From the NCBI GenBank assembly GCA_003223025.1, contig QHXR01000001.1, positions 310,434-374,433 on the forward strand: a stretch of 64,000 bases of DNA, given 5' to 3'. The notes below the pieces were generated by a model. That model was not told where the DNA came from. It ran no database searches and was given only the letters and a program-made list of their open reading frames with translations. Of this stretch, positions 34,704-43,342 are shown piece after piece; within the stretch, counting starts at the first letter, position 1, and every line of letters begins with the position of its first letter. Position numbers and translations under genes: made by a program. The stretch comes from Acidobacteriota bacterium (GTDB taxonomy: Bacteria; Acidobacteriota; Blastocatellia; Pyrinomonadales; Pyrinomonadaceae).

Positions 34704-35219
34704 CTAATCCGACGTGATGATGATCGTGTCGAACTTTCCTCCGGCGTGATAGACAGCGATATTCGCCTTCTTCCCACCTAGCGCCTGCTCGTAACTGTCG
34801 GCAAGGCTCGACGTCGAAGTCGGAGTCTTACCCTTAATATCGATGCCGGCCATCGTCGCCAACTGTTCAGCGGTATCCATCCCGGAGATCGATGCATCAC
34901 CAAAACTGACCGTTTTGAACCTGAAAGACGAATGGTTTGACTTGCCCTTATTAAACATGAAAGTGAGGGTCGCCTCGGGAAGATCGTACTCGAGCCACGG
35001 GTCTTCGCTCTTAGGAGCGGCGCTGATCATGGTCTTGATCTGATCCTTGGTCTTACCAAACGTGCCAGGTAAGTCGACGATCTTCGCGATCTTCACGGGT
35101 GCCGCGTTTACATTCGCGTTTACATTTGCCGAGTTGGAAGTTGAGGTAGAGTTCGGCCCGAACTTACTACAGCCGAGTGCAACTAGAACCAGTAACAGAA
35201 AAGGTAGTGTATTTTTCAT
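34704..35219 (-). CDS. Small lipoprotein of unknown function
   Basis: 171 residues from MKNTLPFLLLVLVALGC, a signal peptide ending in a clear lipobox; a 29-codon upstream extension lacks support. After the lipid Cys comes a spacer NSANVNANVNAA and then a compact domain (KIVDLPGTFGKTKDQIKTMISAAPKSEDPWLEYDLPEATLTFMFNKGK) that may resemble small outer-membrane assembly or inhibitor domains. No family assigned. Confidence 0.78.
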   Translation of the reverse strand: MKNTLPFLLLVLVALGCSKFGPNSTSTSNSANVNANVNAAPVKIAKIVDLPGTFGKTKDQIKTMISAAPKSEDPWLEYDLPEATLTFMFNKGKSNHSSFRFKTVSFGDASISGMDTAEQLATMAGIDIKGKTPTSTSSLADSYEQALGGKKANIAVYHAGGKFDTIIITSD

Positions 35220-35306
35220 AGCCGCTTTGGTAATTAAAGTGGGCAGATGGTAGCACTGAGCGGGAGTCAATTCAAGGTTTTGCCGCCGTCGAAGAATTTC
35301 GGACAA

Positions 35307-35786
35307 TTATCTCGATACGGCAATACAAACGGCAAAGATTGAGAGTCCGACCGCTATCAGATCTTCGGGGATCGCGACGAATGCGTCGTTTACCGCCAAG
35401 GCTCGGACTAACCGCACGCGTATCTGCAATCCTGTAAACGCACCGGCGATCGCCGCGAGAGCTCCGAGAATAAAGAACCCCAAACCATTGTTCGTCCCGG
35501 CGAGCAGGCACGCAGCGGCGAATGCGCCGGTTAAGATCCTCGAGATCAGCCCAGGCGCCGCAGTTCGGCTCGGGGTATTTGGGAGAAGATCCCAGACGTA
35601 TTCGCCCATAGCTAGAACCGAAAAGCCCGCGACCATTATCGGCGATGAAATAAATGAGAAAGGAGTGTTGGCGAGGCTTATCCAGCCGAGGTAAGCAAGC
35701 CACGCGATCACCGCGGGCGGGGTAAGGCCGCGTAATCCGGCTGCGAATCCTATGAGGAGGACGGCGAAAATTACGACGGCGTTCAT
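35307..35786 (-). CDS. Integral membrane protein, DUF4126-like
   Basis: 159 residues with four or five membrane helices. GFAAGLRGLTPPAVIAWLAYLGW at the N-terminus and LGALAAIAGAFTGLQIRVRLVRAL near the C-terminus, ending VNDAFVAIPEDLIAVGLSIFAV, match DUF4126 membrane proteins. Function unknown. Confidence 0.75.
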   Translation of the reverse strand: MNAVVIFAVLLIGFAAGLRGLTPPAVIAWLAYLGWISLANTPFSFISSPIMVAGFSVLAMGEYVWDLLPNTPSRTAAPGLISRILTGAFAAACLLAGTNNGLGFFILGALAAIAGAFTGLQIRVRLVRALAVNDAFVAIPEDLIAVGLSIFAVCIAVSR

Positions 35787-35820
35787 ATCGATGGGTTCCT
35801 CTTAATGGTCAGAGAATAAC

Positions 35821-35890
35821 TGCCCGCGAAATACGCGAAAGGACGCGAAAGAAAATCTCATTTGGCGTCCCTTCGCGTATTTCGCGGGCA
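35821..35890. repeat. Inverted repeat downstream of korB
   Basis: Left arm 35821-35846 and right arm 35864-35890 (core GCCCGCGAAATACGCGAA and complement) pair over about 25 bases. It ends six bases before the korB stop. The same arm sequences flank the large element after dnaJ. Confidence 0.9.
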
Positions 35891-35895
35891 AAAAA

Positions 35896-36948
35896 TTATC
35901 GCAACGAAGCGTTTAACTTCGCTAACGCTTCCGAGCCAGGACACAGCACATCCTTGGAAAGAGAATTCAATGGCATGTCCGACGTCTTCAACATCTCATG
36001 CAAATCAGTTGAGTCTTTATCTATGTAGAGCAGGCCGGTGAGGATCTCGCCTTTCGATCGTGCGCGGTGCATTGCCGAGATCGCCGAGTGCCGATCGAAC
36101 GGGTCCCAATCTTTCGCGAGTTTGTGCAGGCGGATCTTTGAGCCGTCGTGCATCAGAAGATCATTCACCGAACCCGCCTCGTACGACGCAGTGATCTCGC
36201 GCATCATCGGAACGAAGTCCATCGTCGCGGTCGCTTCGACGTGCTCGCGGACGTAGTCGTACGATTTCGTCGAGCCGGTATTGTTGTTGAATGTGACACA
36301 CGGCGAGATGACATTCAGCATCGCGAATCCCTTGTGCTTCATCGCGGCTTTAAGCAGAGGTGTGAGCTGTTCCTTGTCGCCCGAAAAACTTTGTCCGACG
36401 AATGTTGCACCGAGCTCCATCGCGAGGCTCGCGAGATCGATCGCTTCGAATAGATTTACGCTTCCCGCTTTCGACTTCGAGCCCGCGTCCGCAGTCGCCG
36501 AATCCTGTCCCTTCGTCAGACCGTAGCAACCGTTGTTCATGACCAGATAGACCATGTTCAGATTGCGACGCACGACGTGGACAAACTGCCCCATCCCGAT
36601 CGACGCCGTATCGCCATCGCCGGAGACTCCGAAATATGTCAGATCACGATTCGCGAGATTCGCGCCGGTCGCGACCGAAGGCATGCGCCCGTGGACCGAA
36701 TTGAATCCGTGCGAGTTCGACAAGAAGTACGCCGGCGATTTCGACGAGCATCCGATGCCCGAAAGCTTCGCGACCTTATGCGGCTCGATGTTCAATTCCC
36801 AACAAGCCTGCACGATCGCCGCGTTGATCGAATCATGCCCGCACCCCGCACAGAGTGTGGAAAGTGAGCCTTCGTAATAATCGACGGTGTAACCAAGATC
36901 GTTCTTCGGCAGCGCCGGGTGACGGAATGTAGATCGGATGTAGGTCAT
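35896..36948 (-). CDS. korB: 2-oxoacid:ferredoxin oxidoreductase beta subunit
   Basis: 350 residues. Thiamine-diphosphate binding block GDGDTASIGMGQFVHVVRRNLNM..MNN, Fe-S ligands LCAGCGH and GIGCSSKSPAY, and ISPCVTFNNNTGS are typical of KorB/OforB. The enzyme would form acyl-CoA and reduced ferredoxin from 2-oxoacids such as 2-oxoglutarate. The alpha/gamma subunit (korA) normally sits directly upstream but is absent: upstream is the AT-rich channel-like gene at 37005. It must be encoded elsewhere. Confidence 0.93.
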   Translation of the reverse strand: MTYIRSTFRHPALPKNDLGYTVDYYEGSLSTLCAGCGHDSINAAIVQACWELNIEPHKVAKLSGIGCSSKSPAYFLSNSHGFNSVHGRMPSVATGANLANRDLTYFGVSGDGDTASIGMGQFVHVVRRNLNMVYLVMNNGCYGLTKGQDSATADAGSKSKAGSVNLFEAIDLASLAMELGATFVGQSFSGDKEQLTPLLKAAMKHKGFAMLNVISPCVTFNNNTGSTKSYDYVREHVEATATMDFVPMMREITASYEAGSVNDLLMHDGSKIRLHKLAKDWDPFDRHSAISAMHRARSKGEILTGLLYIDKDSTDLHEMLKTSDMPLNSLSKDVLCPGSEALAKLNASLR

Positions 36949-37004
36949 GGATTCACAGGATCTTCTCCTAAATTGTAGTGAGTTTACGCGGAAAAGAAAA
37001 CGTA

Positions 37005-38234
37005 TTAGTCGATCGCTAAGTAATAAATAACTCTGACAAAAGCAGCCTTCGTCCTTTCCAGTTCCTTTAGCACCTCATCACTGGTCATCCTGTATTCAGA
37101 ATTGATAAATGTATCGACGGCCTCTCCTTCTTTTCGAATTGTCTGGATGGCAGTCTCAATTCCTTCCTCGTCTCGCTTATTCTGGAGAGAGAATACAAGG
37201 GTCAGTATTATCGCAAGCACAAAAAACGAAAATACAATTTGCAGCATTACCAAAAGCCTTGTGAAATCAGCAGTCGGCACGATCTCATTTATGCCTCTCC
37301 CGAACACACTCGCAAAACTGTAATACACGAAGGTGAAAAACCGGCTGTCTGACACCTGAAAGCTGTCAGGCGATACCCGCCAAATACCGTAATTCGCCAC
37401 AGCAAATATATAAACCGTTGTAAATATTAAGATGAGCAAGTTAAAAAGATAAAAGATTACTCGGACATTACTTTGGTGAAACTGCCGCAGTTTCTCGGAT
37501 AAAAAAAACGCTCCGCGGTTAGCTATCATCAGGAGTTGCAAATTGACGAGGATTTCTGATTTTTTTGCTTCTGGAACGTTATTCCAAGCAAATGGTTGTA
37601 GTTCATTGGCAGGCTTATACAATTTTTGAAAAGTGTTACTAATAAAGGTTATGGCGCGAGAATGTAGTACGTACAATACAGACGGACGTAACACAATTCG
37701 CAGCCTATTCGCATAAATCATGATCAAAAGCAGGATGAGCGACAGCACGGCCCCGATGACGAAATAGAGGCTGTCAGAAATGAGGGCTACTCCAGAGAAG
37801 AAGACTAACGCCGCTCCTGAAGCGACGTTGTAGCGGATTGACCGAAAGAATGAAAGGACTACATTCAGGAACGTAAGTGTAATTAGCGGACTTTTCGCCT
37901 TCCACAACATCCGTGGAAACTTCCAGCAAATAACGATCAGTGGATAAAGAGCGATGTAAGCGGCGATTGATAGCGACCAGATATTTCGGGCTAGGGCGAA
38001 AATAACAGCAATAAATCCCGCGAGGATCAGTCCCTTATAACGCACCCCTAAATCAACAATCGGAATCTTCCAGGATGTCAGTGCAGCATCGACGTCAAAG
38101 ATAAACACGTGTGCGATAAGATACGACCAGAACAAAATCGAAACAATGTCAGCACAAGCGAGAATTACTTTGAGCTTTCGTAAGGAAACCTGCTTAACTT
38201 TCACACCTTCAGTTTGTACGGCTTGGTCGACCAT
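37005..38234 (-). CDS. AT-rich membrane protein with potassium-channel-like pore region
   Basis: 409 residues, six to eight membrane helices, distinctly more AT-rich than its neighbours. Residues 297-350 (SRFFTFVYYSFASVFGRG, then NEIVPTADFTRLLVMLQIVFSFFVLAIILTLVFS) look like the pore helix, filter and last helix of two-helix (Ion_trans_2) channels, but the expected TVGYGD filter is SVFGRG. It may be a non-selective or inactive channel, or a membrane sensor. The last 60 residues are a soluble helical tail. Composition suggests recent transfer. Confidence 0.6.
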   Translation of the reverse strand: MVDQAVQTEGVKVKQVSLRKLKVILACADIVSILFWSYLIAHVFIFDVDAALTSWKIPIVDLGVRYKGLILAGFIAVIFALARNIWSLSIAAYIALYPLIVICWKFPRMLWKAKSPLITLTFLNVVLSFFRSIRYNVASGAALVFFSGVALISDSLYFVIGAVLSLILLLIMIYANRLRIVLRPSVLYVLHSRAITFISNTFQKLYKPANELQPFAWNNVPEAKKSEILVNLQLLMIANRGAFFLSEKLRQFHQSNVRVIFYLFNLLILIFTTVYIFAVANYGIWRVSPDSFQVSDSRFFTFVYYSFASVFGRGINEIVPTADFTRLLVMLQIVFSFFVLAIILTLVFSLQNKRDEEGIETAIQTIRKEGEAVDTFINSEYRMTSDEVLKELERTKAAFVRVIYYLAID

Positions 38235-38429
38235 TTTGTTGAAGTGATTAATGTAGATTAAGTCAGGCGCGATCGCGCGTGACTTTCCAGATGCAAATTA
38301 TACGCGCGATTGGAAAAATACGTCGTGTAGAAGCATCGAATGCTTTTGACTATCTATCGACGAAATTCAGTGTGTTGAGCCGATTTCTATAGCGGGTTTG
38401 CCCTGGTACCAAGACCCGAAGCATTCTGA

Positions 38430-38534
38430 TCATGCTTTCTGGCCGGTGGGGAAGGTGAGTGGATGCATTGTGTCTTCGCGAAGTAATTCACATCCGTGCT
38501 TACCAAGATGCTTGAGAAACTCACGCCGCTTCAT
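38430..38534 (-). pseudogene. Decayed hicA toxin gene
   Basis: Begins at an ATG overlapping the hicB stop (ATGA) and reads MKRREFLKHLGKHGCELLRE, a good HicA N-terminus, but then runs into unrelated codons and stops after 34 residues. The usual catalytic His (GxHS-type) and the C-terminal strands are missing. A neighbouring frame continues without stops, consistent with a frameshift plus deletion. Confidence 0.7.
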
Positions 38535-38746
38535 GCGGCGATGAAGGCTTCTTCAAAGTTGGATCCGGCGATCCGCCGAGCGTCTTCGCGATTGAATTCT
38601 AACGCCTCATTCAGTGTGACGCGTAGGCTTTCGAGAAGTTCTTCACGAGTCGACTCCTGGCAATTGACACCCTGCACTTCCTCGATCCAGCCAATCCACC
38701 AGTCGCCGTCTTGTTTCACTACTGCGGTGTAATTGTTCGTCCCCAT
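38531..38746 (-). CDS. HicB-type antitoxin, short
   Basis: 71 residues from MGTNNYTAVVKQDGDWWIGWIEEVQGVNCQ. This is the partial RNase H-like HicB domain: 'YTAVVKxDGDWWIGWIEEVxGVNxQ' and 'TREELLESLRVTLNEALEFN'. Lacks a C-terminal DNA-binding domain. Its partner hicA downstream is broken, so the protein is an orphan antitoxin. An in-frame upstream extension to 38827 has no support. Confidence 0.82.
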   Translation of the reverse strand: MGTNNYTAVVKQDGDWWIGWIEEVQGVNCQESTREELLESLRVTLNEALEFNREDARRIAGSNFEEAFIAA

Positions 38747-38910
38747 AGCTTTAGATTTTGAGATGTCTCTTTTATAAGATTCCTTCGCTCTCATAATACG
38801 AAAAAGCCGGCAATTGAGCGAGAGCAACGCGGAACGGGAGACAGGTTCTGATGTTAGCGGAACATGAAACCGCCATCAAAAGAGCGCAGCGTGCGGAGCA
38901 TGCGGTCACA

Positions 38911-39070
38911 ACTTTAGCTACACACGACGCTTCGGAGTGTGTAGTCGTAAGCACATCAATCGAGCCGAGCGTGTGAAACACGCGTAGATCGCGTCGCGTG
39001 TTTCACACGCTCGGATCACTGATGGCGCGACGAACCCCACGTTCCGCTTCGCTTCACGTGGGGCTAAAGT
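38911..39070. repeat. Multi-hairpin repeat, copy 1
   Basis: Outer arms ACTTTAGC (38911) and GCTAAAGT (39063-39070). Left hairpin TACACAC..GTGTGTA (38919-38943), central perfect 20-bp hairpin 38965-38984 with 38995-39014, right hairpin CCCCACG..CGTGGGG (39035-39063). Together a cloverleaf-like layout. It lies in the 524-base gap between hicB and the next plus-strand gene; nothing else is recognised in that gap. Confidence 0.88.
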
Positions 39071-39270
39071 TGGGGTCGGCTGCTTCGCAGGCTTAAGAAA
39101 TGGTTGGGTGATTATTCAACGCCGCTTTCCGAACGTCCGGCGAGACCGACGTGATGTTGGTTCCAACTAAAGCCCGGACAAATAAGCCCGACCCACTAAA
39201 TATGGTTTGATTCGTTTTCGATCCCGTTTCCGCGTTTCAAGTTTGAGCCTTAGTAAACGAGGAGAAACGC

Positions 39271-40635
39271 ATGTTCCTACGAAATACAATTTTATTCGCT
39301 CTCATCCTTTTTCTTTCTTCATCGGCTGCCACGGCGCAGGGATCGGTGGCTGCATCGAGTTCGCAAATAACTGCTGCATCAATGCCGAAGGGCGCGGAGC
39401 GCATTTTGCCGGATAGTGTGCCGGTAGAGTTCGGACAGGCATTCGATAAATTGTTGGCCGAGGGCCAAGGCAAGATCGAAGGTCGCGACCGTGAAGTTTT
39501 GGCATGGAGCGGGAACTATAAGACGGCGGCAAATATTTCGAACCTGACCAATCAGCTTCAGAAGAACTTTCGCGGAGCGGGTTGGCAGTACGAAGCTCTC
39601 GAACGCAATGGCGATCTGCAAGTTTTTAGTCTGATCAAACAAGGTTCGCCAAATCGCCTCGTGCTGGGATTTTTTGTTCCGGGCGATGACGTTCTTGTAT
39701 GTGCGCTGATGGAGGTAGTTGAGGGGGTTACCGAATCGACACAATCCGTGGCTCCAGAAAGAACGGTAGTCGATCAGCCAACGAAACCCGACGGCTCGAC
39801 ACAGCCGATAGTCGTCGATGCCGACACTCAATGGATCAACGTCATGGGAAATGAGATGCCGCCGATGCCTGATTTTCCAAAGCTCGCGCCGAAGCCGGGT
39901 AGAGTGCGTGGATACGTCAAAGATTCGACCGGCAAACCGCTCGCTGGAGCCGAGATCGGTGTGCGATCTTCATACCTTGCGGGCTACTACTCCGGATCTC
40001 AGGGTAAGACTGACGCCAACGGCTACTATGAATTCGTCGTCCCGAAAGGCTCGGCGCACTACTACAACGCCGGTTATCAGATCAATTGGGGCGACGGCGT
40101 CGCGGCGGTTTCGCTGCATCCGGCGGATGGAAGCCTCGATGCTTTTGTGACGATGGATGGCGCGGTCGAAAATTTTGTGATGTTGCCGTACGGGATCACA
40201 AGTCGCGAAAATCTGCAGCAGTACTCGCATCTGCCTGCAACGTTTTATGGAGGAGCGATCTTCCTCGGCTGGTACGGGGTTGAGGCGAACGATAACAACG
40301 CGCCGCCGTTGAGTGTTCGAATGGGATCTACGCTTGAGATCACGCTGATTCCGGAATCGGGGAGAACGTTTGTGATCCGGAAAACTATCGGAGTGTCCAA
40401 CGGGTTCAGGATCCACAACATTCCGCTCGGCCGTTATCAGATCACCATCAAGCTCAACGGCAAACCTGTGAAATTGAAGGACGACAAAAAATACGATCCG
40501 CTCTTCGGGATGTCCCCGGTAGAAGCGAACGGGACGGCAAGTATTCTCTTTATTCCGGACCAGGCAAAGGCCTCAATGGTCGGCCCGCAGCAGGGCGCCT
40601 GGAAGTGGTTGGATATCGGAATTACTCCGCAGTAA
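39271..40635 (+). CDS. Secreted protein with carboxypeptidase-regulatory-like domain
   Basis: 454 residues with ribosome site gagga, signal peptide (NTILFALILFLSSSAATAQG). Residues about 25-145 look like a small domain with repeated helices; residues 208-290 (GRVRGYVKDSTGKPLAGAEIGV, then GKTDANGYYEFVVPKG) are a carboxypeptidase-regulatory/beta-sandwich domain as in TonB-dependent or surface proteins. C-terminal part has further strands. Probably surface or periplasmic; function unknown. Confidence 0.82.
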   Translation: MFLRNTILFALILFLSSSAATAQGSVAASSSQITAASMPKGAERILPDSVPVEFGQAFDKLLAEGQGKIEGRDREVLAWSGNYKTAANISNLTNQLQKNFRGAGWQYEALERNGDLQVFSLIKQGSPNRLVLGFFVPGDDVLVCALMEVVEGVTESTQSVAPERTVVDQPTKPDGSTQPIVVDADTQWINVMGNEMPPMPDFPKLAPKPGRVRGYVKDSTGKPLAGAEIGVRSSYLAGYYSGSQGKTDANGYYEFVVPKGSAHYYNAGYQINWGDGVAAVSLHPADGSLDAFVTMDGAVENFVMLPYGITSRENLQQYSHLPATFYGGAIFLGWYGVEANDNNAPPLSVRMGSTLEITLIPESGRTFVIRKTIGVSNGFRIHNIPLGRYQITIKLNGKPVKLKDDKKYDPLFGMSPVEANGTASILFIPDQAKASMVGPQQGAWKWLDIGITPQ

Positions 40636-40685
40636 GAATGGTTACCATTCCAGAAGAAAGAGGCTGTAGAGAAAAAGATAGCCTC

Positions 40686-40883
40686 TTTAAATTGCCACTA
40701 GCTTCAGCTAGTGGATGCGGAATTACAAGAAAGGCTTTGGCCGAACAAAAAACAAAAATATCAATCATCCTTTTGGCTTTAGCTAAATCGGGCTAAAGCC
40801 GAAGGATTATTTTTTCTGTTATTCGGCTGAAGCCTTTCTCGTGAGCTTGTCATCCAGTAGCTAAAGCGTAGTGGCAATTTAAA
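40686..40883. repeat. Multi-hairpin repeat with GGCTAAAGCC units
   Basis: Outer 15-bp perfect arms TTTAAATTGCCACTA (40686-40700) and its complement (40869-40883). Inside are CCACTAGCTTCAGCTAGTGG, GGCTTTAGC..GGGCTAAAGCC and GGCTGAAGCC..GGCTTTGGCC pairings. Same family as the inner part of 28984-29245. It fills most of the 391-base gap before 41027; nothing else seen there. Confidence 0.88.
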
Positions 40884-41026
40884 AGAAAGCCGATCCAAGA
40901 AGCGATCTCAAGCCGCTACTCCAAAAAACTAATCCAAGTTTCAATTCAAACGAACTCACTGACACTTTCCGCCTCATAACTTCGCGTTTCTCTTCAGTTG
41001 CTCTTCTTTATCGGAGACCCAAAATT

Positions 41027-43279
41027 ATGAATCAGCGTAACCTTCTTCAACAGCTCATCGCTATTGTCTTATTGATCGGCATCGCAGCCGGAACGCCAAC
41101 CGCGCAAACCGCACGAAAGGTGAATAAAACCCCTCCGGTGAAAGCGGGGTGGAGCGGTGTCATCACTTACCAAAAAACATTACAAGAAACTTTCAATAGC
41201 GACGATCAGCTCTTCGGGTCACTCAACAAGGAAGAACGCGTCAAGCACGATGAGACACGGAGCTATCGATATGAAGGAAGGCTGATCGTCAACGATCTCG
41301 CAGGGACCGGACGTCCGACGACGATGGCGAAGATGGCCGTCACGGATTCGCGAAGTCACAAGGTTACGCAAACCGAGTTCACCCGTTGTCACGCATTCGA
41401 TCCTGACCGAATCATCACGGCCAAAACGACGGACCGCGAATATACGGACGGAAAAGGGAGCGGCGAGGCCTATACCTATTACCTCTCAGTTTCCGGGGAC
41501 ACGTTTCGCCTTAATTTCCTGCTGCCGGAGTTTTCTGCCGGATTCATTAAGGACTGGACCTCCAGTTACGCGAACCTGTGCCCGGACAGCACCCGAAAAG
41601 GGGAATCTACATCAAAGGAAAGCGTGGTAAAGGTCGAACGTGCCGGAGGAGAGGTCGAGGGCGAGATCGATCCAAATAATCCGGACGTTTTGCAGGGAAG
41701 TAAAACTTGGACGACCGGCGAGACGAGCACCTCGAAGGGTTGGACGCACACGGTCACCTGGAAGCTTCGTCGAAAGCCGCAACCTTTGATGATCGTCGAT
41801 CTAAAATTTTCTCAACCGATCTATCCGAGCCCGAATGACTGGCACGAAATTGAAGAGAACTCGTGGGCAGTCGACGGCAATCAGGTAAAGGTCGTCGCCA
41901 CAGTTGCAAACTTCGGATCGACCGACAAAACTGCGACGGTGAATTTCAAAGAACTGCGTGAGAACGCCGATCTCCCGAATGGTCCGGGCGGCGTTACGGT
42001 TCCGGCTAACAGTCAGAAGGAAGTCGAATTGATCTGGGATACAAGCGGTTATGCGTGGAGAGAATCAGGTGCGGATGTCGTTCCGGAGATGAATCGGCAG
42101 GTCGAGGCGAGGATCCCGGACGACTCGCTGGAAAAGGATCTGACTGTCCATCCGAAACCCGTCGTTGTCATTTGGGGCCTGTGGCAGAACGCGGATGCGA
42201 TGAAGAAGTTTCGCGACTCCTTCAAGGCAGTCAGCGAAAAATGGGTTGTTCGGTGGGGACAAACCGATACCAGAAAGGTTTCGACCGACAATGCCGATGA
42301 GCTTGATCAAAAGGTGCGCGAGGTCCAGAAAAGTCAGAACGCCTGGCACGTCGATCTCGTCGGGCTTATGAATGGAGGGCTTGTTGGCCGCGTATATGTC
42401 CACAGCAAGATGCCGACGCAGTTCGACGGCAAGCCAACCGCCACGCATTTGGTGATGATGAGCGTACCGAATCTTGGAACGCCATGCGCCGTGGGAATCT
42501 TCGGGTTATCGTTCCGATTAAATACTCTTAATCTCGATGCCGTCGCCGAGCTTTCTCCCCAATCGATGAAGAAGTTCAATCTGCTGGTCAACAACACGAA
42601 CGGAACAAGGTTCGCGGCGCTCGCCGGGGACACGCGTTCGAACACATGTCAGTCCGATGTGCACGGCGACGGGTTTACTCCGGTGCCCTCCGCTATCTGG
42701 CGGACGAAGGTTAACGCGATATCGAGGGCACGTGTCCACACGCGCGATCTTATGGGCGAGGTCGCGCATTTTCGGCAGGTGTACAAGTGGCTTGCGATTC
42801 CTCCCAAAGGAGATCACACTCCCGACCCGGGAACTCTGGCGGCTAACTTTTCGAATCAAAATCTCATCGATCCGCGCGAGGCTGCATTCGGAAAGACGCG
42901 AAATTATGGCGCGATGTTCGCGCCGGAAAGCCCGGTGGATGACGCCGATCCGATTCCCGATTTTGCAAAAGCTTTGAAAGTCGAAGCGGGCAAACCGGTG
43001 GAAATAGAAATTCCCGTCCGGAGCGGTTCGCAGTTTTCACTGAACCTCTTCGCGCCATCAAATGTATCGGCGACGTTATTCGATGAGCAGGGCAGAATAG
43101 TCGGCACGAACGTGGCGGGAAGCGAGGAATCACTCGACATATTTCGAACGATCAACGTCAAAGGACCGTTTCAAGCGGGCAAGTGGAAACTCAGACTCGA
43201 AAGCACCGAAAAGGCGCCCACCGAAGTTGCGATCACAACCTTTGTAGATTTTGTTTCCGGAATGTTTACGGCGAAGTGA
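41027..43279 (+). CDS. Secreted lipase-like protein lacking the catalytic serine
   Basis: 750 residues, signal peptide ending TPTAQT. The N-terminal 400 residues are beta-rich (YTPGGV/CARDB-like strands before residue 380). An alpha/beta-hydrolase domain then starts VVIWGLWQNADAMKKF; the elbow that in lipases reads VGHSMGG is VGLMNGG (G446, M448, N449, G450), so no nucleophile. The Asp/His regions DVHGDGFTPVPSA and RARVHTRDLMGE are kept. C-terminal jelly-roll-like strands follow. Probably a binding protein derived from a lipase. Confidence 0.72.
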   Translation: MNQRNLLQQLIAIVLLIGIAAGTPTAQTARKVNKTPPVKAGWSGVITYQKTLQETFNSDDQLFGSLNKEERVKHDETRSYRYEGRLIVNDLAGTGRPTTMAKMAVTDSRSHKVTQTEFTRCHAFDPDRIITAKTTDREYTDGKGSGEAYTYYLSVSGDTFRLNFLLPEFSAGFIKDWTSSYANLCPDSTRKGESTSKESVVKVERAGGEVEGEIDPNNPDVLQGSKTWTTGETSTSKGWTHTVTWKLRRKPQPLMIVDLKFSQPIYPSPNDWHEIEENSWAVDGNQVKVVATVANFGSTDKTATVNFKELRENADLPNGPGGVTVPANSQKEVELIWDTSGYAWRESGADVVPEMNRQVEARIPDDSLEKDLTVHPKPVVVIWGLWQNADAMKKFRDSFKAVSEKWVVRWGQTDTRKVSTDNADELDQKVREVQKSQNAWHVDLVGLMNGGLVGRVYVHSKMPTQFDGKPTATHLVMMSVPNLGTPCAVGIFGLSFRLNTLNLDAVAELSPQSMKKFNLLVNNTNGTRFAALAGDTRSNTCQSDVHGDGFTPVPSAIWRTKVNAISRARVHTRDLMGEVAHFRQVYKWLAIPPKGDHTPDPGTLAANFSNQNLIDPREAAFGKTRNYGAMFAPESPVDDADPIPDFAKALKVEAGKPVEIEIPVRSGSQFSLNLFAPSNVSATLFDEQGRIVGTNVAGSEESLDIFRTINVKGPFQAGKWKLRLESTEKAPTEVAITTFVDFVSGMFTAK

Positions 43280-43296
43280 GTTGCGGAAATGAAAAA

Positions 43297-43324
43297 CCGA
43301 GCGACCGATCCGTCGGTCGCTCGG
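43297..43324 (-). terminator. Intrinsic terminator of folK-panB-panC operon
   Basis: 12-bp perfect stem CCGAGCGACCGA / TCGGTCGCTCGG with loop TCCG. On the minus strand it is followed by TTTTTC. It lies just past the last minus gene of the operon, and also between convergent genes. Confidence 0.85.
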
Positions 43325-43342
43325 CTAGTCAAAAATTAGTTT

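Noticed and set aside
38235-38429. Possible gene between the channel-like gene and hicA remnant
   Set aside because: No open frame with a start and plausible protein; short and AT-rich.
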